Assembly (NCBI RefSeq): GCF_025666195.1
Contig: NZ_CP102592.1
Coordinates: forward strand, 4,836,001 to 4,900,000
Length of the DNA: 64,000 bases
From: Xanthomonas sp. CFBP 8443
Lineage (GTDB): Bacteria; Pseudomonadota; Gammaproteobacteria; Xanthomonadales; Xanthomonadaceae
Direction: 5' to 3'
Position 1 is the first letter of the stretch. Every line of letters begins with the position of its first letter. Positions 53,623-63,208 of the stretch are shown here, one piece after another. The position numbers were made by a program, and so were the translations under genes. The notes beneath the pieces are model-generated. The model had not been told where the DNA came from and did no database searches. It saw only the letters and a program-made list of their open reading frames with translations.

Positions 53623-54663
53623 TCACCAATTGGATTGAACGAGGAGGCTATTTCTCTCAGCCCCTTGGAAATCGAGCATCCATCTGGGGTAATTGGCGGG
53701 CAAGCCGCTAACTCTAGCGATTAAATTCAACTCATGTTGCGTCAACTGCAACTCAGCTGCTTTGAGGTTATCTTCCAATTGATCCATGCGTTTTGCCCCG
53801 ATCAGAACAGACGAAACCGCCCTCTGGCTTAGCAGCCATGCAAGTGAAATCTGGGCTACTGACGCGTCATGTGCGTCGGCAATAGAACGAAGCACGTCCA
53901 GCGTTTCAAAACCACGCGTCCCATCTATCGGGGGAAATTGCATTGCTGATCGGCGGCTACCTTCGGGTTCAGGCATGTCCCGCTGCCTTTTCCCACTGAG
54001 GAACCCGCCCGCGAGCGGACTCCACACGATCAGCCCGACGCCTTCACTCAGCAACATGGGAGCAATTTCCTGCTCTAAATCTCGCCCGACTACCGAGTAG
54101 TAGGCTTGAAGCGATGAGAAGCGAGTGAGTCCTAAACGCTCCGAAATTCCAAGTGCTTTAGCAATTTGCCATGCAGCCCAATTCGATACGCCCACATAGC
54201 GGACAAGGCCTTGACGGACGAGATCATCAATCGCTCGCAATGATTCTTCGATCGGTGTGGCCGGATCAAATCCATGCAGTTGATAAATGTCAATATAGTC
54301 AACCCCCAGCCGTTTAAGGCTTCCTTTTGCAGCATTGAGCAGATGGCCCCGCGAAGAACCTGCATCGTTTGGCCCACTACCCATCGCCAAAAATGCTTTG
54401 GTAGCGATCAGATAGCTTTCGCGTTGCACGCCAGAATTGCGAAGAGCTTTCCCAAGGATTTGCTCAGAACTTCCGAGGGAATACCCATCGGCTGTATCAA
54501 AGAGATTAACTCCGCTCTCAAGGGCGTGCGAAACAAACGCGTTGGCTTCCTGTTGCCCCACTCCACCGAGCAGCGGGTAGTCCCGGTTTTCGCCGAATGT
54601 CATAGTGCCAAGGCCAAGCTCTGATACGAACAATCCGGTATTTCCTAAACGATTGAACTTCAT
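53623..54663 (-). CDS. Aldo/keto reductase (ICE cargo)
   Basis: 346 residues, AKR family with the catalytic Asp/Tyr motif NLFDTADGYSLGSSE, Lys in IATKAFLAMG and His in DIYQLHGFD, all intact. NADPH-dependent carbonyl reductase; substrate unknown. It is the last gene of a lower-GC, same-strand run (TetR, ADH, ALDH, NDH-2-like, AKR), which points to a detoxification or catabolic cargo handling an alcohol or carbonyl compound. Codon use is visibly less GC-biased than in the trb genes. Confidence 0.92.
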   Translation of the reverse strand: MKFNRLGNTGLFVSELGLGTMTFGENRDYPLLGGVGQQEANAFVSHALESGVNLFDTADGYSLGSSEQILGKALRNSGVQRESYLIATKAFLAMGSGPNDAGSSRGHLLNAAKGSLKRLGVDYIDIYQLHGFDPATPIEESLRAIDDLVRQGLVRYVGVSNWAAWQIAKALGISERLGLTRFSSLQAYYSVVGRDLEQEIAPMLLSEGVGLIVWSPLAGGFLSGKRQRDMPEPEGSRRSAMQFPPIDGTRGFETLDVLRSIADAHDASVAQISLAWLLSQRAVSSVLIGAKRMDQLEDNLKAAELQLTQHELNLIARVSGLPANYPRWMLDFQGAERNSLLVQSNW

Positions 54664-54741
54664 GATGCGCTCCTGAAATATTGACTCGATATTGCTTCTG
54701 TTAACTCAATTCCCAAAGGGAGCCCTGAGACACATGACTAC

Positions 54742-56049
54742 TTAGTCCAGGCGTATCGGAGCGCGCAGACGGGCATTTAATCTATCAACGAACCATAGAA
54801 GGCTACCGCGCAGGATTCCGTGGAGCCGCGCTTGATGGCTCCGGTACAACATGACGTGGCCGAACTGAGCTAGTCGTCCGCGTATAGTCGTCCCCTTGAA
54901 GAAGCCGAACTTCCCCAAAGACCCGAAAGCTCCGTATTCTCCTAGCGAAACTAGAGAGCCAAGGACTTGGGGCTGGAATGGTGGAATACTGGCCTTATGC
55001 AGAATTGCAATAGGGAGATAGCGAATCAAGTGCAAGGCCTGCTGATGGGCGATCTGAGCCGTAGGTGGCAAGGCACGAATGGCACCGGTAAGCGTCAAAC
55101 TTGCACAATCGCCGAGCGCATAGATATTGGAATCCACAGTAGATTGCAGCGATGGCTCGACTAGAACTTGGTTGGCTCGATTGGATTCAAGTCCACCTAA
55201 ACCCCACAGAAAATCCGGAGCTTTTACTCCTGCCGCCCACACTTTCAGAGAAGCTTCCAGTCTTGTCCCGTCATCCATTGCAAAGCCTTGGTCATCGACA
55301 GACTTGACATGCGCATTAGTCACGACACGAACCCCGAGTGCTTCCAGACGCGCACGAGTGGAGACGGAAATGTCTTCGGGAAATGCGGGCAAGAGACGTG
55401 GCCCGCTTTCTATCAGCGTGATCGCTAGTCGTGATGCCAGATCGCTTGCGCCGTATGCGACGGAGGATTCGGTGAGCTGTACTAATTCTGCTGCCAGTTC
55501 TACGCCAGTTGCGCCGCCCCCTACGATGCCAATTGACAGTTGCAAGTCTTGCGCGAGGCATTGGAGGATGCGAAATCTGATTTCCTGATTGAAAGCCTCT
55601 GCCTGCTGACGGGAATCTATCTTGCGGCAGTGGGCTTCCACTCCTGGCGTACCAAAGTCGTTGGCTTGACTGCCAAGTGATAACACTAAGGTGTCGTAAG
55701 CCAATCCACGTTCAGGGATCAATAGTCGTCCGTCAGGCGCATAGAGTGCAGCGAGCCGGATCGCGCGCGCTTCGCGATCGATTCCAAGCAAATCTCCCGG
55801 CTCAAAGGAGAATCCAACGTAACTGCCATGAGCGATATACGGCGTTTGCTGTTGTGAAATGTCGCGCGTGCCAGCTGCAATCGTGTGTAGCATCGGCTTC
55901 CATACATGTGCCCACTCACGATCCACGAGCGTGACTGAGGGAAAATTTCTGCGATTCTTTCCCTTTCGAGCCAGTGCAGTGGCAATTTCCATACCAGCAA
56001 CGCCACCGCCCACAATAACGATACGGTGCCTGATTTCGTTTTCTTTCAT
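54742..56049 (-). CDS. NAD(P)/FAD-dependent oxidoreductase, type II NADH dehydrogenase-like (ICE cargo)
   Basis: 435 residues. FAD motif IVIVGGGVAGMEIATALARKG near 10-30, NADH motif IGIVGGGATGVELAAEL, and the NDH-2 segment IYALGDCA are present. The C-terminus is basic and amphipathic, as in membrane-bound NDH-2 enzymes, which pass electrons from NADH to quinone without pumping protons. Within the cargo it could re-oxidise NADH produced by the alcohol and aldehyde dehydrogenases upstream. Low GC relative to neighbours outside the cargo. Confidence 0.88.
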   Translation of the reverse strand: MKENEIRHRIVIVGGGVAGMEIATALARKGKNRRNFPSVTLVDREWAHVWKPMLHTIAAGTRDISQQQTPYIAHGSYVGFSFEPGDLLGIDREARAIRLAALYAPDGRLLIPERGLAYDTLVLSLGSQANDFGTPGVEAHCRKIDSRQQAEAFNQEIRFRILQCLAQDLQLSIGIVGGGATGVELAAELVQLTESSVAYGASDLASRLAITLIESGPRLLPAFPEDISVSTRARLEALGVRVVTNAHVKSVDDQGFAMDDGTRLEASLKVWAAGVKAPDFLWGLGGLESNRANQVLVEPSLQSTVDSNIYALGDCASLTLTGAIRALPPTAQIAHQQALHLIRYLPIAILHKASIPPFQPQVLGSLVSLGEYGAFGSLGKFGFFKGTTIRGRLAQFGHVMLYRSHQARLHGILRGSLLWFVDRLNARLRAPIRLD

Positions 56050-56246
56050 CTACATTCCTAACGGCAGGTGCAAACCTGCAGGCCGATACGTTATTTCGGG
56101 TTGACTCTCTAAAACAGGAAACCTCGCTTAGGATTCGCTGCAATCTATACACCGATCTCAGCGGATGCATAGCTGCAATGGGGCCTTAAGAGGAGCCAAT
56201 CAGATTTAGGGAGTCGCAAACCATCATCCCTGCGCCGAAACGGCAT

Positions 56247-57665
56247 TCAGGACGCGATTTTGTTCGCGATATTGATGATTTTCACCTGGGTAAAAGCTTC
56301 AATCCCTTCAATTCCCGATTCGAGGCCGATACCCGATTCCTTGGCGCCCCCATACGGAACGTCGAGCGGGATGTCAAAGTGCTTGTTTACCCAAACCGTG
56401 CCCGACTCAACACGCAAGGCGAGTCGGGCGCCTCGTTCCGCATTGCTGGTCCAGATCGTGCACCCCAAGCCATACTCCGAATCGTTGACGCGCCGGACGA
56501 CCTCATCTTCCGTTTCATAGGACAGGATGGGGATGACAGGGCCAAACTGTTCTTCCCGCACCAAGCGGACATCGTCGTGAAGATCGCGCACTACAGTGGG
56601 TTGAATGAAAAATCCATCCCGCGGCAAGGCCGCGCCTCCCGCAATCACCGTTCCGTGGCTACGCGCATCTTCAATGAGCGCCAGAACCTTCTCGAATTGC
56701 TGCCGATTTTGCAGTGGGCCAATCTGCGTGTCCGGATTGAACCCGTCGCCGACGACGGCCTCATTAGCCAACTTGGCAAGCTCGCTGCACAGCGCATCAT
56801 GCAGCGAACGAGGGGCATAGATGCGCTTGGCGGCCAAGCAAACTTGACCAGCGTTGAGCATCGCTGCGTTGAAGACCTTGGGGGCAACTTCCTTCACGTC
56901 GGCATCATCGAGAATGATGGCCGCATCGTTACCGCCCAGCTCCAACGTTAATCGCTTCACCGTCGCCGCGGCGCTTTCCATTACTCGCTTGCCCGTCGCG
57001 GTCGAGCCGGTGAAAGCGACCTTTGCCACGTCCGGGTGACTGGTGAGCAGGCTGCCAAGATCATTGGCATCCACAATTACATTCAGCACCCCAGGAGGAA
57101 GGATGTTGGCGGCGATCTCACCCAACAACGCCGTAGTCAACGGTGTAGTCGGGGCAGGCTTTGCGACCATTGTATTGCCTGCGCTGAGCGCCGGTCCGAT
57201 TTTGATGAAAAGCAGTGCCAGGGGGAAATTCCAAGGCGTTATGGCCGCAACAACGCCCAAGGGGATCCGCTGCTCAAGAATCCTGCCGTCTTCGGCTTCT
57301 TTGCGGATATGGAGGGGCAAGTCGAAGCTCGCATAGAAGCGCAGAATCGCTATCGACCCTGCGACTTCGTAGCCGGCTTGAGAAAGGGGCTTGCCCTGTT
57401 CGCGTGTGAGTAGTTCCGTGAGCTCTTGTTGACGCGCTTGCAGCGCATCAGCCAGCTTGTTCAAGTAGATCTTCCTTTCCTCCTGTTTCAACGTCGACCA
57501 GCTCGAAAAGGCCCGTTTGGCTGCACTTACAGCCTGATTGAGTAGCTGTTCATCCGCGCGTGCACAAGTTGCGAAAACTTTTCCACTCGCCGGATTAATC
57601 ACGTCGATACTGGATGGTCCATCCACAAGCTTTCCATCGACTAGGATTTTGTATTTGTTAGTCAT
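56247..57665 (-). CDS. Aldehyde dehydrogenase family protein (ICE cargo)
   Basis: 472 residues, NAD(P)-dependent aldehyde dehydrogenase. The segments TPWNFPLALLFIKIGPAL, FTGSTATGKRVM, the catalytic Glu region LELGGNDA and the catalytic Cys in NAGQVCLAAKR are all present. It oxidises an aldehyde to the acid. The ATG at 57665 starts the conserved part; an upstream extension is not needed. It lies 28 bp downstream of an alcohol dehydrogenase gene, so the two probably act in sequence on one substrate. Confidence 0.93.
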   Translation of the reverse strand: MTNKYKILVDGKLVDGPSSIDVINPASGKVFATCARADEQLLNQAVSAAKRAFSSWSTLKQEERKIYLNKLADALQARQQELTELLTREQGKPLSQAGYEVAGSIAILRFYASFDLPLHIRKEAEDGRILEQRIPLGVVAAITPWNFPLALLFIKIGPALSAGNTMVAKPAPTTPLTTALLGEIAANILPPGVLNVIVDANDLGSLLTSHPDVAKVAFTGSTATGKRVMESAAATVKRLTLELGGNDAAIILDDADVKEVAPKVFNAAMLNAGQVCLAAKRIYAPRSLHDALCSELAKLANEAVVGDGFNPDTQIGPLQNRQQFEKVLALIEDARSHGTVIAGGAALPRDGFFIQPTVVRDLHDDVRLVREEQFGPVIPILSYETEDEVVRRVNDSEYGLGCTIWTSNAERGARLALRVESGTVWVNKHFDIPLDVPYGGAKESGIGLESGIEGIEAFTQVKIINIANKIAS

Positions 57666-57693
57666 GGCATTTCTTCTCAAAGGAAAGTTGGTA

Positions 57694-58785
57694 TCAAAAA
57701 CGAGTGATAACACTGCGTGCAACGACGCCGCGCTTTAACTCTTGATAAGCATCATTGATTTCATTGATGCTTATTTCTCGGGAAATCAGGTCGTCGAGAT
57801 TGAATCGTCCTTGCAAATAGAGAGAGGCATACATTGGGATGTCGCGCTTGATGTTTGTTGATCCCATATACACGCCCTGGATGGACACTTGATTGACCAA
57901 GAGATCCATCAAGGCATCAACATTGATTGGCGAGTTGGGCTTGTGCATTCCGATCAAGTAGGCACCGCCGCCTTTGCGGAGCATCTTGATGGATTGCTCG
58001 GTGGTCGACTTGAGTCCAATCACCTCGAACGCGTGATCGACCCCACCATTGGTCAGTGCGCGCACTGTTTCAACGGGATCGCCATCGGTTGCGAGAACGA
58101 AATCTGTTGCGCCGAACTGGCGCGCAAGCGATTCTTTAAGAGGCTGGGTGTCAATAGCAATGATTCGCTCCGCGCCGGCCAGCTTTGCGCCTGATATGAC
58201 ATTCAGGCCGACGCCCCCGACGCCGATCACAGCCACGGTGTCGCCCGGTTTGACTGCCGCCGTATTGATGGCGGCACCTGCACCAGTCACGCAGGCACAA
58301 CCGAGAATTGACGCCTGCGGGAACGGCAGTTCCTTCGGAACTTTTGCCAATTGGTTCTCGTGAACCAACGAGTATTCCGCGAAGGCCGCCGTGCCAAACA
58401 TCGGAGTAACCGGCTTTCCATCGCGGGTAAGGCGCTGTTCCTCGTTGATGCCGCGCAAGGTCTCTTCCGGGTGCGCACACTGATAGGTACGACCATCGAG
58501 GCAAGCCTCACAATGCCCGCAATACTGAATCAACGATCCAACAACGTGATCGCCGACTGCGAACTCCCTGACATCAGGGCCAATTTCTTTGACGACTCCT
58601 GCAAGCTCGTGACCGAGGACTGCCGGCAAGGGATAGCCATAATCATGTTCTGCCAAGTGCAGATCCGAGTGGCATAGGCCAGAGGCCTTGACTTCCACCA
58701 ACACTTCGCGCCCCTTAGGGTGGTCTATCTCTATGTCCTCGACGGAAAACACCCCATCGTTAGCGTTGAGTACGGCAGCCTTCAT
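57694..58785 (-). CDS. Zinc-dependent alcohol dehydrogenase (ICE cargo)
   Basis: 363 residues, medium-chain alcohol dehydrogenase. Catalytic zinc ligands Cys38 (GLCHSD) and His59 (LGHE) and structural zinc Cys89, 92, 95 and 103 are all present. The NAD motif VIGVGGVGLNVISGAK is intact. Proteins of this type (NDMA- or AdhP-like) oxidise primary or aryl alcohols. It sits between tetR and the aldehyde dehydrogenase on the same strand, 28 bp from the latter. The ATG at 58785 is chosen by homology. Confidence 0.93.
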   Translation of the reverse strand: MKAAVLNANDGVFSVEDIEIDHPKGREVLVEVKASGLCHSDLHLAEHDYGYPLPAVLGHELAGVVKEIGPDVREFAVGDHVVGSLIQYCGHCEACLDGRTYQCAHPEETLRGINEEQRLTRDGKPVTPMFGTAAFAEYSLVHENQLAKVPKELPFPQASILGCACVTGAGAAINTAAVKPGDTVAVIGVGGVGLNVISGAKLAGAERIIAIDTQPLKESLARQFGATDFVLATDGDPVETVRALTNGGVDHAFEVIGLKSTTEQSIKMLRKGGGAYLIGMHKPNSPINVDALMDLLVNQVSIQGVYMGSTNIKRDIPMYASLYLQGRFNLDDLISREISINEINDAYQELKRGVVARSVITRF

Positions 58786-58838
58786 GATGATTTCTCCGGT
58801 AATTTTGATGGACATAAATTCCAACTTTCTTTTCGATG

Positions 58839-59465
58839 TCACGAAAGCGAACCTTCCCAGTACCAAGAGGGGTACAGTGCTTCGATAAGGAAGATGAATT
58901 TTTCGGCGTCGCGGGGAGACGGCTGTTTTAGCCAGGAGTCAAAGGCTCCAGCGACACCATGAGCGAGGAACGCTGCGTAAATTGAAAGCGCTTCGCGGCT
59001 CTTGTCAGGAGGATTGCCAACTCCCCCCTGCAATATGACATGCACGGATTTCTCGACGTGCTCCGCAAGGACTACGCGAAGTGCGTATGTAGAGGATGCG
59101 TGCCCTTCTCCATATACATTCTCGTAACGAAGGACGTGATCGATCATCTTGCGAAGAACTCGACGACTGCGATCGCGCACAAGAGAGATTGGTGCAATCT
59201 CCATTGCTTCATCACGCAGATCATCGAGATCAGCGGACAGCACACCAGTCAGGAACTCGACTGGTGAACTTGCGTGATCGTAGAACGTCGCTCTATTGAT
59301 GCCTGCTCGACGGGTCAGTTCGGCGACCGAAGCTGTCGTGATATCGCGTTCGCTGGCAAGGGCAAGCACTGCTTCCGTTAGCTGCGTTCGAGTGCGCTCG
59401 ATTCGAGCATCCTCGGACAGTGCTTTCCCTGCGCCCTTGGTGGTGCAAGTAGAGTTTTTTTTCAT
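58839..59465 (-). CDS. TetR family transcriptional regulator (ICE cargo)
   Basis: 208 residues: N-terminal helix-turn-helix (ERDITTASVAELTRRAGINRATFYDHASS, about 38-66) and a helical ligand domain. It is the first gene of the cargo run and lies 53 bp upstream of the alcohol dehydrogenase gene, so it probably represses the whole set and responds to the cargo substrate. A CTAG-rich imperfect palindrome just upstream of its start (about 59471-59481) could be its operator. Low GC like the rest of the cargo. Confidence 0.9.
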   Translation of the reverse strand: MKKNSTCTTKGAGKALSEDARIERTRTQLTEAVLALASERDITTASVAELTRRAGINRATFYDHASSPVEFLTGVLSADLDDLRDEAMEIAPISLVRDRSRRVLRKMIDHVLRYENVYGEGHASSTYALRVVLAEHVEKSVHVILQGGVGNPPDKSREALSIYAAFLAHGVAGAFDSWLKQPSPRDAEKFIFLIEALYPSWYWEGSLS

Positions 59466-59629
59466 GGTGTCCTAGGGCCTAGCCAAGATAAACAACAGGT
59501 GTCGTCTAAGTAGGCATTATCGCACCGGGGCGTCTCGTGTCAACTAGCGATGCGCCGAAGGTATGAGCCTCCCTAGCTACAAGGGGGTCGCCATGGTTTA
59601 GGGCATAGCGGCGCACGAAGGCGCCTACA

Positions 59630-61618
59630 CTACATTTGTAGCCCTTGCAGCCTTCCAATTTCCCACGACACGGCGCCGCCGCGCACCGTCGCGGCGAGCT
59701 GCAGCCCAAGCCGCTGTTCGATCACCGGCTTCCACGGCACCAAGCTGAATCCCATGCCATCGTCCAACATCGCATAGCGCCCGCTGGCGAGCATGATGGG
59801 GCGCCGGTAGATGCCAGCCACGCGCTGCCCGTCCGTCACAGAGCGATGCTCCAAGCCGGTTTCTGCGGCAATGTCCTTGGCGGCCTGCGCAAGTTCCCGA
59901 TTACGCAGCGTCCCCAGCAGGTTGCGGGCGAGGATTACGCGCTGCCCCCGCCGCTGGACTAGCCCCTGTTCTTTGAGGAAGTCGGCGCGCTTGCGCAACG
60001 CGTCCTTGACCTCGGCCCCAAAACCCAGGTGTCCCAGCCCCCTGCCTCCACCGATCAACTGCTGATCGAGCCAGGTAGCCCCGATCACGCGGGCCTGTCG
60101 CTCGATGGGTAGGTGCGATTTCAGCTCCACCGCCAGGCCGCCCAGGCGTTGCGCGTCGTACTGGCGGCCACGCTCGGCCAGGTCGTCCGGCACCTTCCAT
60201 AGCCCTTCGGCCACGCGCTCCACGATGCCGGCGCGGCGCAGGGCTTCCAGCCGGCGGATATGGGCCGCGACGACTTCCTGTGGATCGCGGCCGGCCTTGG
60301 CCCGACCCTGTTCGATCGCCAGGTGATGATCGGTGCGGTACAGGCCATCGCTCGCTAGCGCGGCAATGTTCTTGTCGGCCGCCCGCACCTCGGCAGAACC
60401 GCGTACCTCCATCACGGCTCCGGTGGGATAGTTCGCCAACTCGTCGCGGGCGCTCAAGGCAACGTAGTGGGCCTTGCCGTCCACGCCATCAATGACCAGA
60501 TAGCCACGGTCGTGCAGCTCGTCGACCAGCCCTTTCGCCGCAACGCGGCCGATGATGGTGCGGCTATCGCCCGGCTCGAACACCGCCAGTTCTCGCGGCT
60601 GGCCGCTCATCGCCCGCTGCATGCTACGGATGATGTCGCCACGCTCGCCCAAGGCGTGCAAGGTCTTCTCCGCGTCCGCATGCACGGCCCAGATGCCGGG
60701 CTGCACCTCGTCGGCCAGGCCAAGCCGCTGCAAGCGTTGCAGCCGGCCGATCAGCAGCAGGCGTTGGCGTTGCAGCCGGGGTTCGTTGAAGCGTTCGATC
60801 TGCACCCAACCATCCTCGCCGGCCTCGCGTTGCAACGTGCGGTCGAGGCTCGTCCACCGCTCCTGTTCCACTTCGCGCTGCAAGGTCTGCTGGATCTCCA
60901 GTTCGGTGCGCGGCCCCAGCCATTCGGTCGCCAGTTCGGCGGCCCGATGCCGGAAGCCGTGGGCGATGTAGTCGCCCGCGATGATGAGGTCTTTGCCCGT
61001 GTCGTCACGCCCGCGGACGATCAAATGCGTGTGCGGGTTGTCGGTGTTCCAGTGATCGACTGCCACCCAATCCAGCCGTGTGCCCAGGTCGGCTTCCATG
61101 CGGTTCACAAAATGCCGGGTGTAGGTGCGCAGGTCGTCCAGCTCGGCGCCGTCTTCCGGTGAGACGATGAAGCGGAAATGATGCCGGTCGTCGGCGGCCC
61201 TCTCTTTGAAAGCGTCAAGGTCGGCTTCGTCGGTCTGCGGCCCGTAGGCCCGCCCAGGATCGCCATCGCGGCCGGCGCCGTCGCGCTCGATGTAGCGCAG
61301 ATGCTTGGCGAGCGATTGCGGGCTGGCATTGCGTTGATTGACCAGCAGGGTCTTGATCGTCACGCGCCGAGACATGGGCGTCAGCTTCGCCCCAGCGAAG
61401 CGCGCCGCCGTATGGCCGCGCCCCAGGCGCGAGCCGGGACGCTGGCCAGCGCGTGCGCCGCTGGCCCCGGCTACGGAATGGCGCATCGAGGACTTGCCGC
61501 CGCTGGCCTTGCCAGCCTGCTTGAGCACCTTGGAAACGAAGCTCTGGCCCTGGCCTTTGCCCCGGTTCTTCGGGGCACTGGGGCGCACCCGGAAATCGTC
61601 GTCGCGGCGGTCGGTCAT
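59630..61618 (-). CDS. Relaxase (MOB, TraI/RlxS-type with DUF3363)
   Basis: 662 residues. The N-terminal relaxase domain has the metal-binding motif His189 with PHTH at 195-198 (HWNTDNPHTH) and a conserved upstream region FRFIVSPEDGAEL; the C-terminal half is the DUF3363 domain. It would nick oriT and lead the strand into the recipient. The ATG at 61618 (MTDRRDDDFRVRP) starts the conserved part. Upstream is the transfer-gene group traF-DUF2840-par; downstream is the inserted cargo. Confidence 0.92.
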   Translation of the reverse strand: MTDRRDDDFRVRPSAPKNRGKGQGQSFVSKVLKQAGKASGGKSSMRHSVAGASGARAGQRPGSRLGRGHTAARFAGAKLTPMSRRVTIKTLLVNQRNASPQSLAKHLRYIERDGAGRDGDPGRAYGPQTDEADLDAFKERAADDRHHFRFIVSPEDGAELDDLRTYTRHFVNRMEADLGTRLDWVAVDHWNTDNPHTHLIVRGRDDTGKDLIIAGDYIAHGFRHRAAELATEWLGPRTELEIQQTLQREVEQERWTSLDRTLQREAGEDGWVQIERFNEPRLQRQRLLLIGRLQRLQRLGLADEVQPGIWAVHADAEKTLHALGERGDIIRSMQRAMSGQPRELAVFEPGDSRTIIGRVAAKGLVDELHDRGYLVIDGVDGKAHYVALSARDELANYPTGAVMEVRGSAEVRAADKNIAALASDGLYRTDHHLAIEQGRAKAGRDPQEVVAAHIRRLEALRRAGIVERVAEGLWKVPDDLAERGRQYDAQRLGGLAVELKSHLPIERQARVIGATWLDQQLIGGGRGLGHLGFGAEVKDALRKRADFLKEQGLVQRRGQRVILARNLLGTLRNRELAQAAKDIAAETGLEHRSVTDGQRVAGIYRRPIMLASGRYAMLDDGMGFSLVPWKPVIEQRLGLQLAATVRGGAVSWEIGRLQGLQM

Positions 61619-62066
61619 GGCTGCGCTCCCCGCAAGCTCTGGCGTGTCCTGTCGTGCGAAGCACGCGGGCATGCCTGCATTGGCGCGGGCCTCGCGCCCC
61701 ACGCGGCACGACGGCGAAGCCGCTCCGTGCCGCGCCACCCCCATGTGCAGACTGGCTTTGCGGGCGGCAGAGTGCCGAACCCTTTTGTCTTGCCTTCCGC
61801 CTTCGCCCCTCGCTGTCGCTCCGGGCGTCGGCGGCCTGGCGGCGCTGCTGCACCCGCAGCCAGCCCGCCGGCGAACGCGGCGACGGCCATAGGCCGGGCG
61901 TGTTCAAGGCAAGACGCCTGCACGTTGGATGGCTGCGCCGGGTGTTGCGCGAAGTGCAGCGCAGATGCGCTCGCACTGCACGCGCGACGACACGGCAGCA
62001 GCAGTCGGAACGACACGCCCGATGGCACGATGGGTTGCGCGACAACGTGCAGCGAATCAGCGGCCA
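61619..62066. other. Intergenic region between traF and relaxase, candidate oriT
   Basis: 448 bp without a convincing gene. It holds imperfect inverted repeats, for example GTGCAG (61954-61959) with CTGCAC (61976-61981) and AGCGC-AGAT-GCGCT (61958-61971). In this family the transfer origin is expected next to the relaxase gene, so oriT may lie here, but I see no nick-site consensus I can name. Confidence 0.35.
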
Positions 62067-62654
62067 TTATGGGCGTGCCTCCAGCCAGACCGGATGCGCG
62101 ACGCCGATCACGGTGGATGCGCTGACCGGCCCGAAATAGCGGCTGTCGAACGATGCCGGATTCGTCACGCTCAACAGGAACAGTTCGCCAGGCGCAAGGC
62201 GGCGGCATTGCGGCCAGGATGGCAGCGGCCGGCCCAGCCGGTCGGCAGCCAGCACGGCGGCCGAAGGCACGCCGTCGATGCGTACCTGACCAGCGACGAT
62301 GCAAACGTGTTGCGGTGCGACTGCGCCTACACGTTTGAGCAGCAGAACGCGCGTCGGCAGGTAGCCGCGCTGCGCAGCCAGTGCGGCAGCCTCGGCTGGC
62401 AGCGGCACCAGCACGATGCTGTCCACGGACAACGGACGTGGCAGCGAGGCGGTGCGCGGGTCGAACGGTTCGATGCGATACCAGCCGACCGCCACGCTGT
62501 CGGATGGGTTGTACGTCAGGCGCGGCAGCGGCGACACGAAAGCCGCCCAGGCCAGCGCAGCGAGGCCGCAGGCGGTCAGGCCCGCGAGCACGATGCGAGC
62601 GCGCAGGCGCGAGCGAGGACGCGGCGACGCGGACGAAGTGGAAACGGTCGTCAT
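62067..62654 (-). CDS. traF: Conjugal transfer peptidase TraF (S26 family)
   Basis: 195 residues. One N-terminal membrane helix (about 20-40), then the S26 catalytic serine in NPSDSVAVGWYR (Ser53) and the lysine in VLLLKRVG (Lys107). TraF of RP4 cyclises the TrbC pilin, which is encoded here at 48160-48543. Overlaps the DUF2840 gene by ATGA (62651-62654). Confidence 0.9.
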   Translation of the reverse strand: MTTVSTSSASPRPRSRLRARIVLAGLTACGLAALAWAAFVSPLPRLTYNPSDSVAVGWYRIEPFDPRTASLPRPLSVDSIVLVPLPAEAAALAAQRGYLPTRVLLLKRVGAVAPQHVCIVAGQVRIDGVPSAAVLAADRLGRPLPSWPQCRRLAPGELFLLSVTNPASFDSRYFGPVSASTVIGVAHPVWLEARP

Positions 62655-63208
62655 GGCAGCACCTTCCCGGCGAGCCAGGCGGCGTGCCGCTCGGCGGTGT
62701 ATTCGGGCAGCGGCAGGCGCGCCGCGAGCCGGTTGCCCAGCGTGCGCCAGTGCGCGGGCGAGACGGCAGACGGGGCGATGCCCAGCGCCTCGATGGCGTC
62801 GATGCGTTCCAGCACGGCGCGCACCGAGTTCTCGCCTTCAGCATGCAGCAGCAGGCGCGCGCTAGGCCGCACGCCGGGGATGCGCTGCAAGGCATCCAGC
62901 GGCGTGCCAGCCTGCATCACCATGAGCTGCCAGCGGATCGTGCCGTAGTCGTTGGCCTGCCAGCGCACGCGGCAGAACATCGCACGTGGCAGGAACACCG
63001 CGCAGCGCCGCCAGCGGTCGAGCTGCAGCGTGCGCGCCGGTTCGCCGAAGCGCAGGTAAAGCTTGAAGCGCAGTTCGATGTAGGCCAGCGATACGCGCGT
63101 CAGCGGCACGTTGCCGTCCTGGCCGGCGAGTACCGCGAGCGACGGCGCGGCCGGAGGCGATGCGGCAGCCGTGGCCGCGTTCGCGGTGGGTGCAGTGGAT
63201 GCGTTCAT
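62651..63208 (-). CDS. DUF2840 family ICE protein
   Basis: 185 residues. Matches the DUF2840 family found between parA and traF in Tn4371-type elements, with conserved-looking LTRVSLAYIELRFKLYLRFGEP and the ending LPEYTAERHAAWLAG. No membrane segment or catalytic motif is recognisable. The ATG at 63208 overlaps the small gene upstream by 4 bp, giving translational coupling. Function unknown. Confidence 0.82.
   Translation of the reverse strand: MNASTAPTANAATAAASPPAAPSLAVLAGQDGNVPLTRVSLAYIELRFKLYLRFGEPARTLQLDRWRRCAVFLPRAMFCRVRWQANDYGTIRWQLMVMQAGTPLDALQRIPGVRPSARLLLHAEGENSVRAVLERIDAIEALGIAPSAVSPAHWRTLGNRLAARLPLPEYTAERHAAWLAGKVLP

Noticed and set aside
61619..61744. Upstream extension of the relaxase to an ATG at 61744
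   Set aside because: The extra 42 residues are Ala/Arg/Cys-rich and not relaxase-like; the conserved part begins at MTDRRDDDF.
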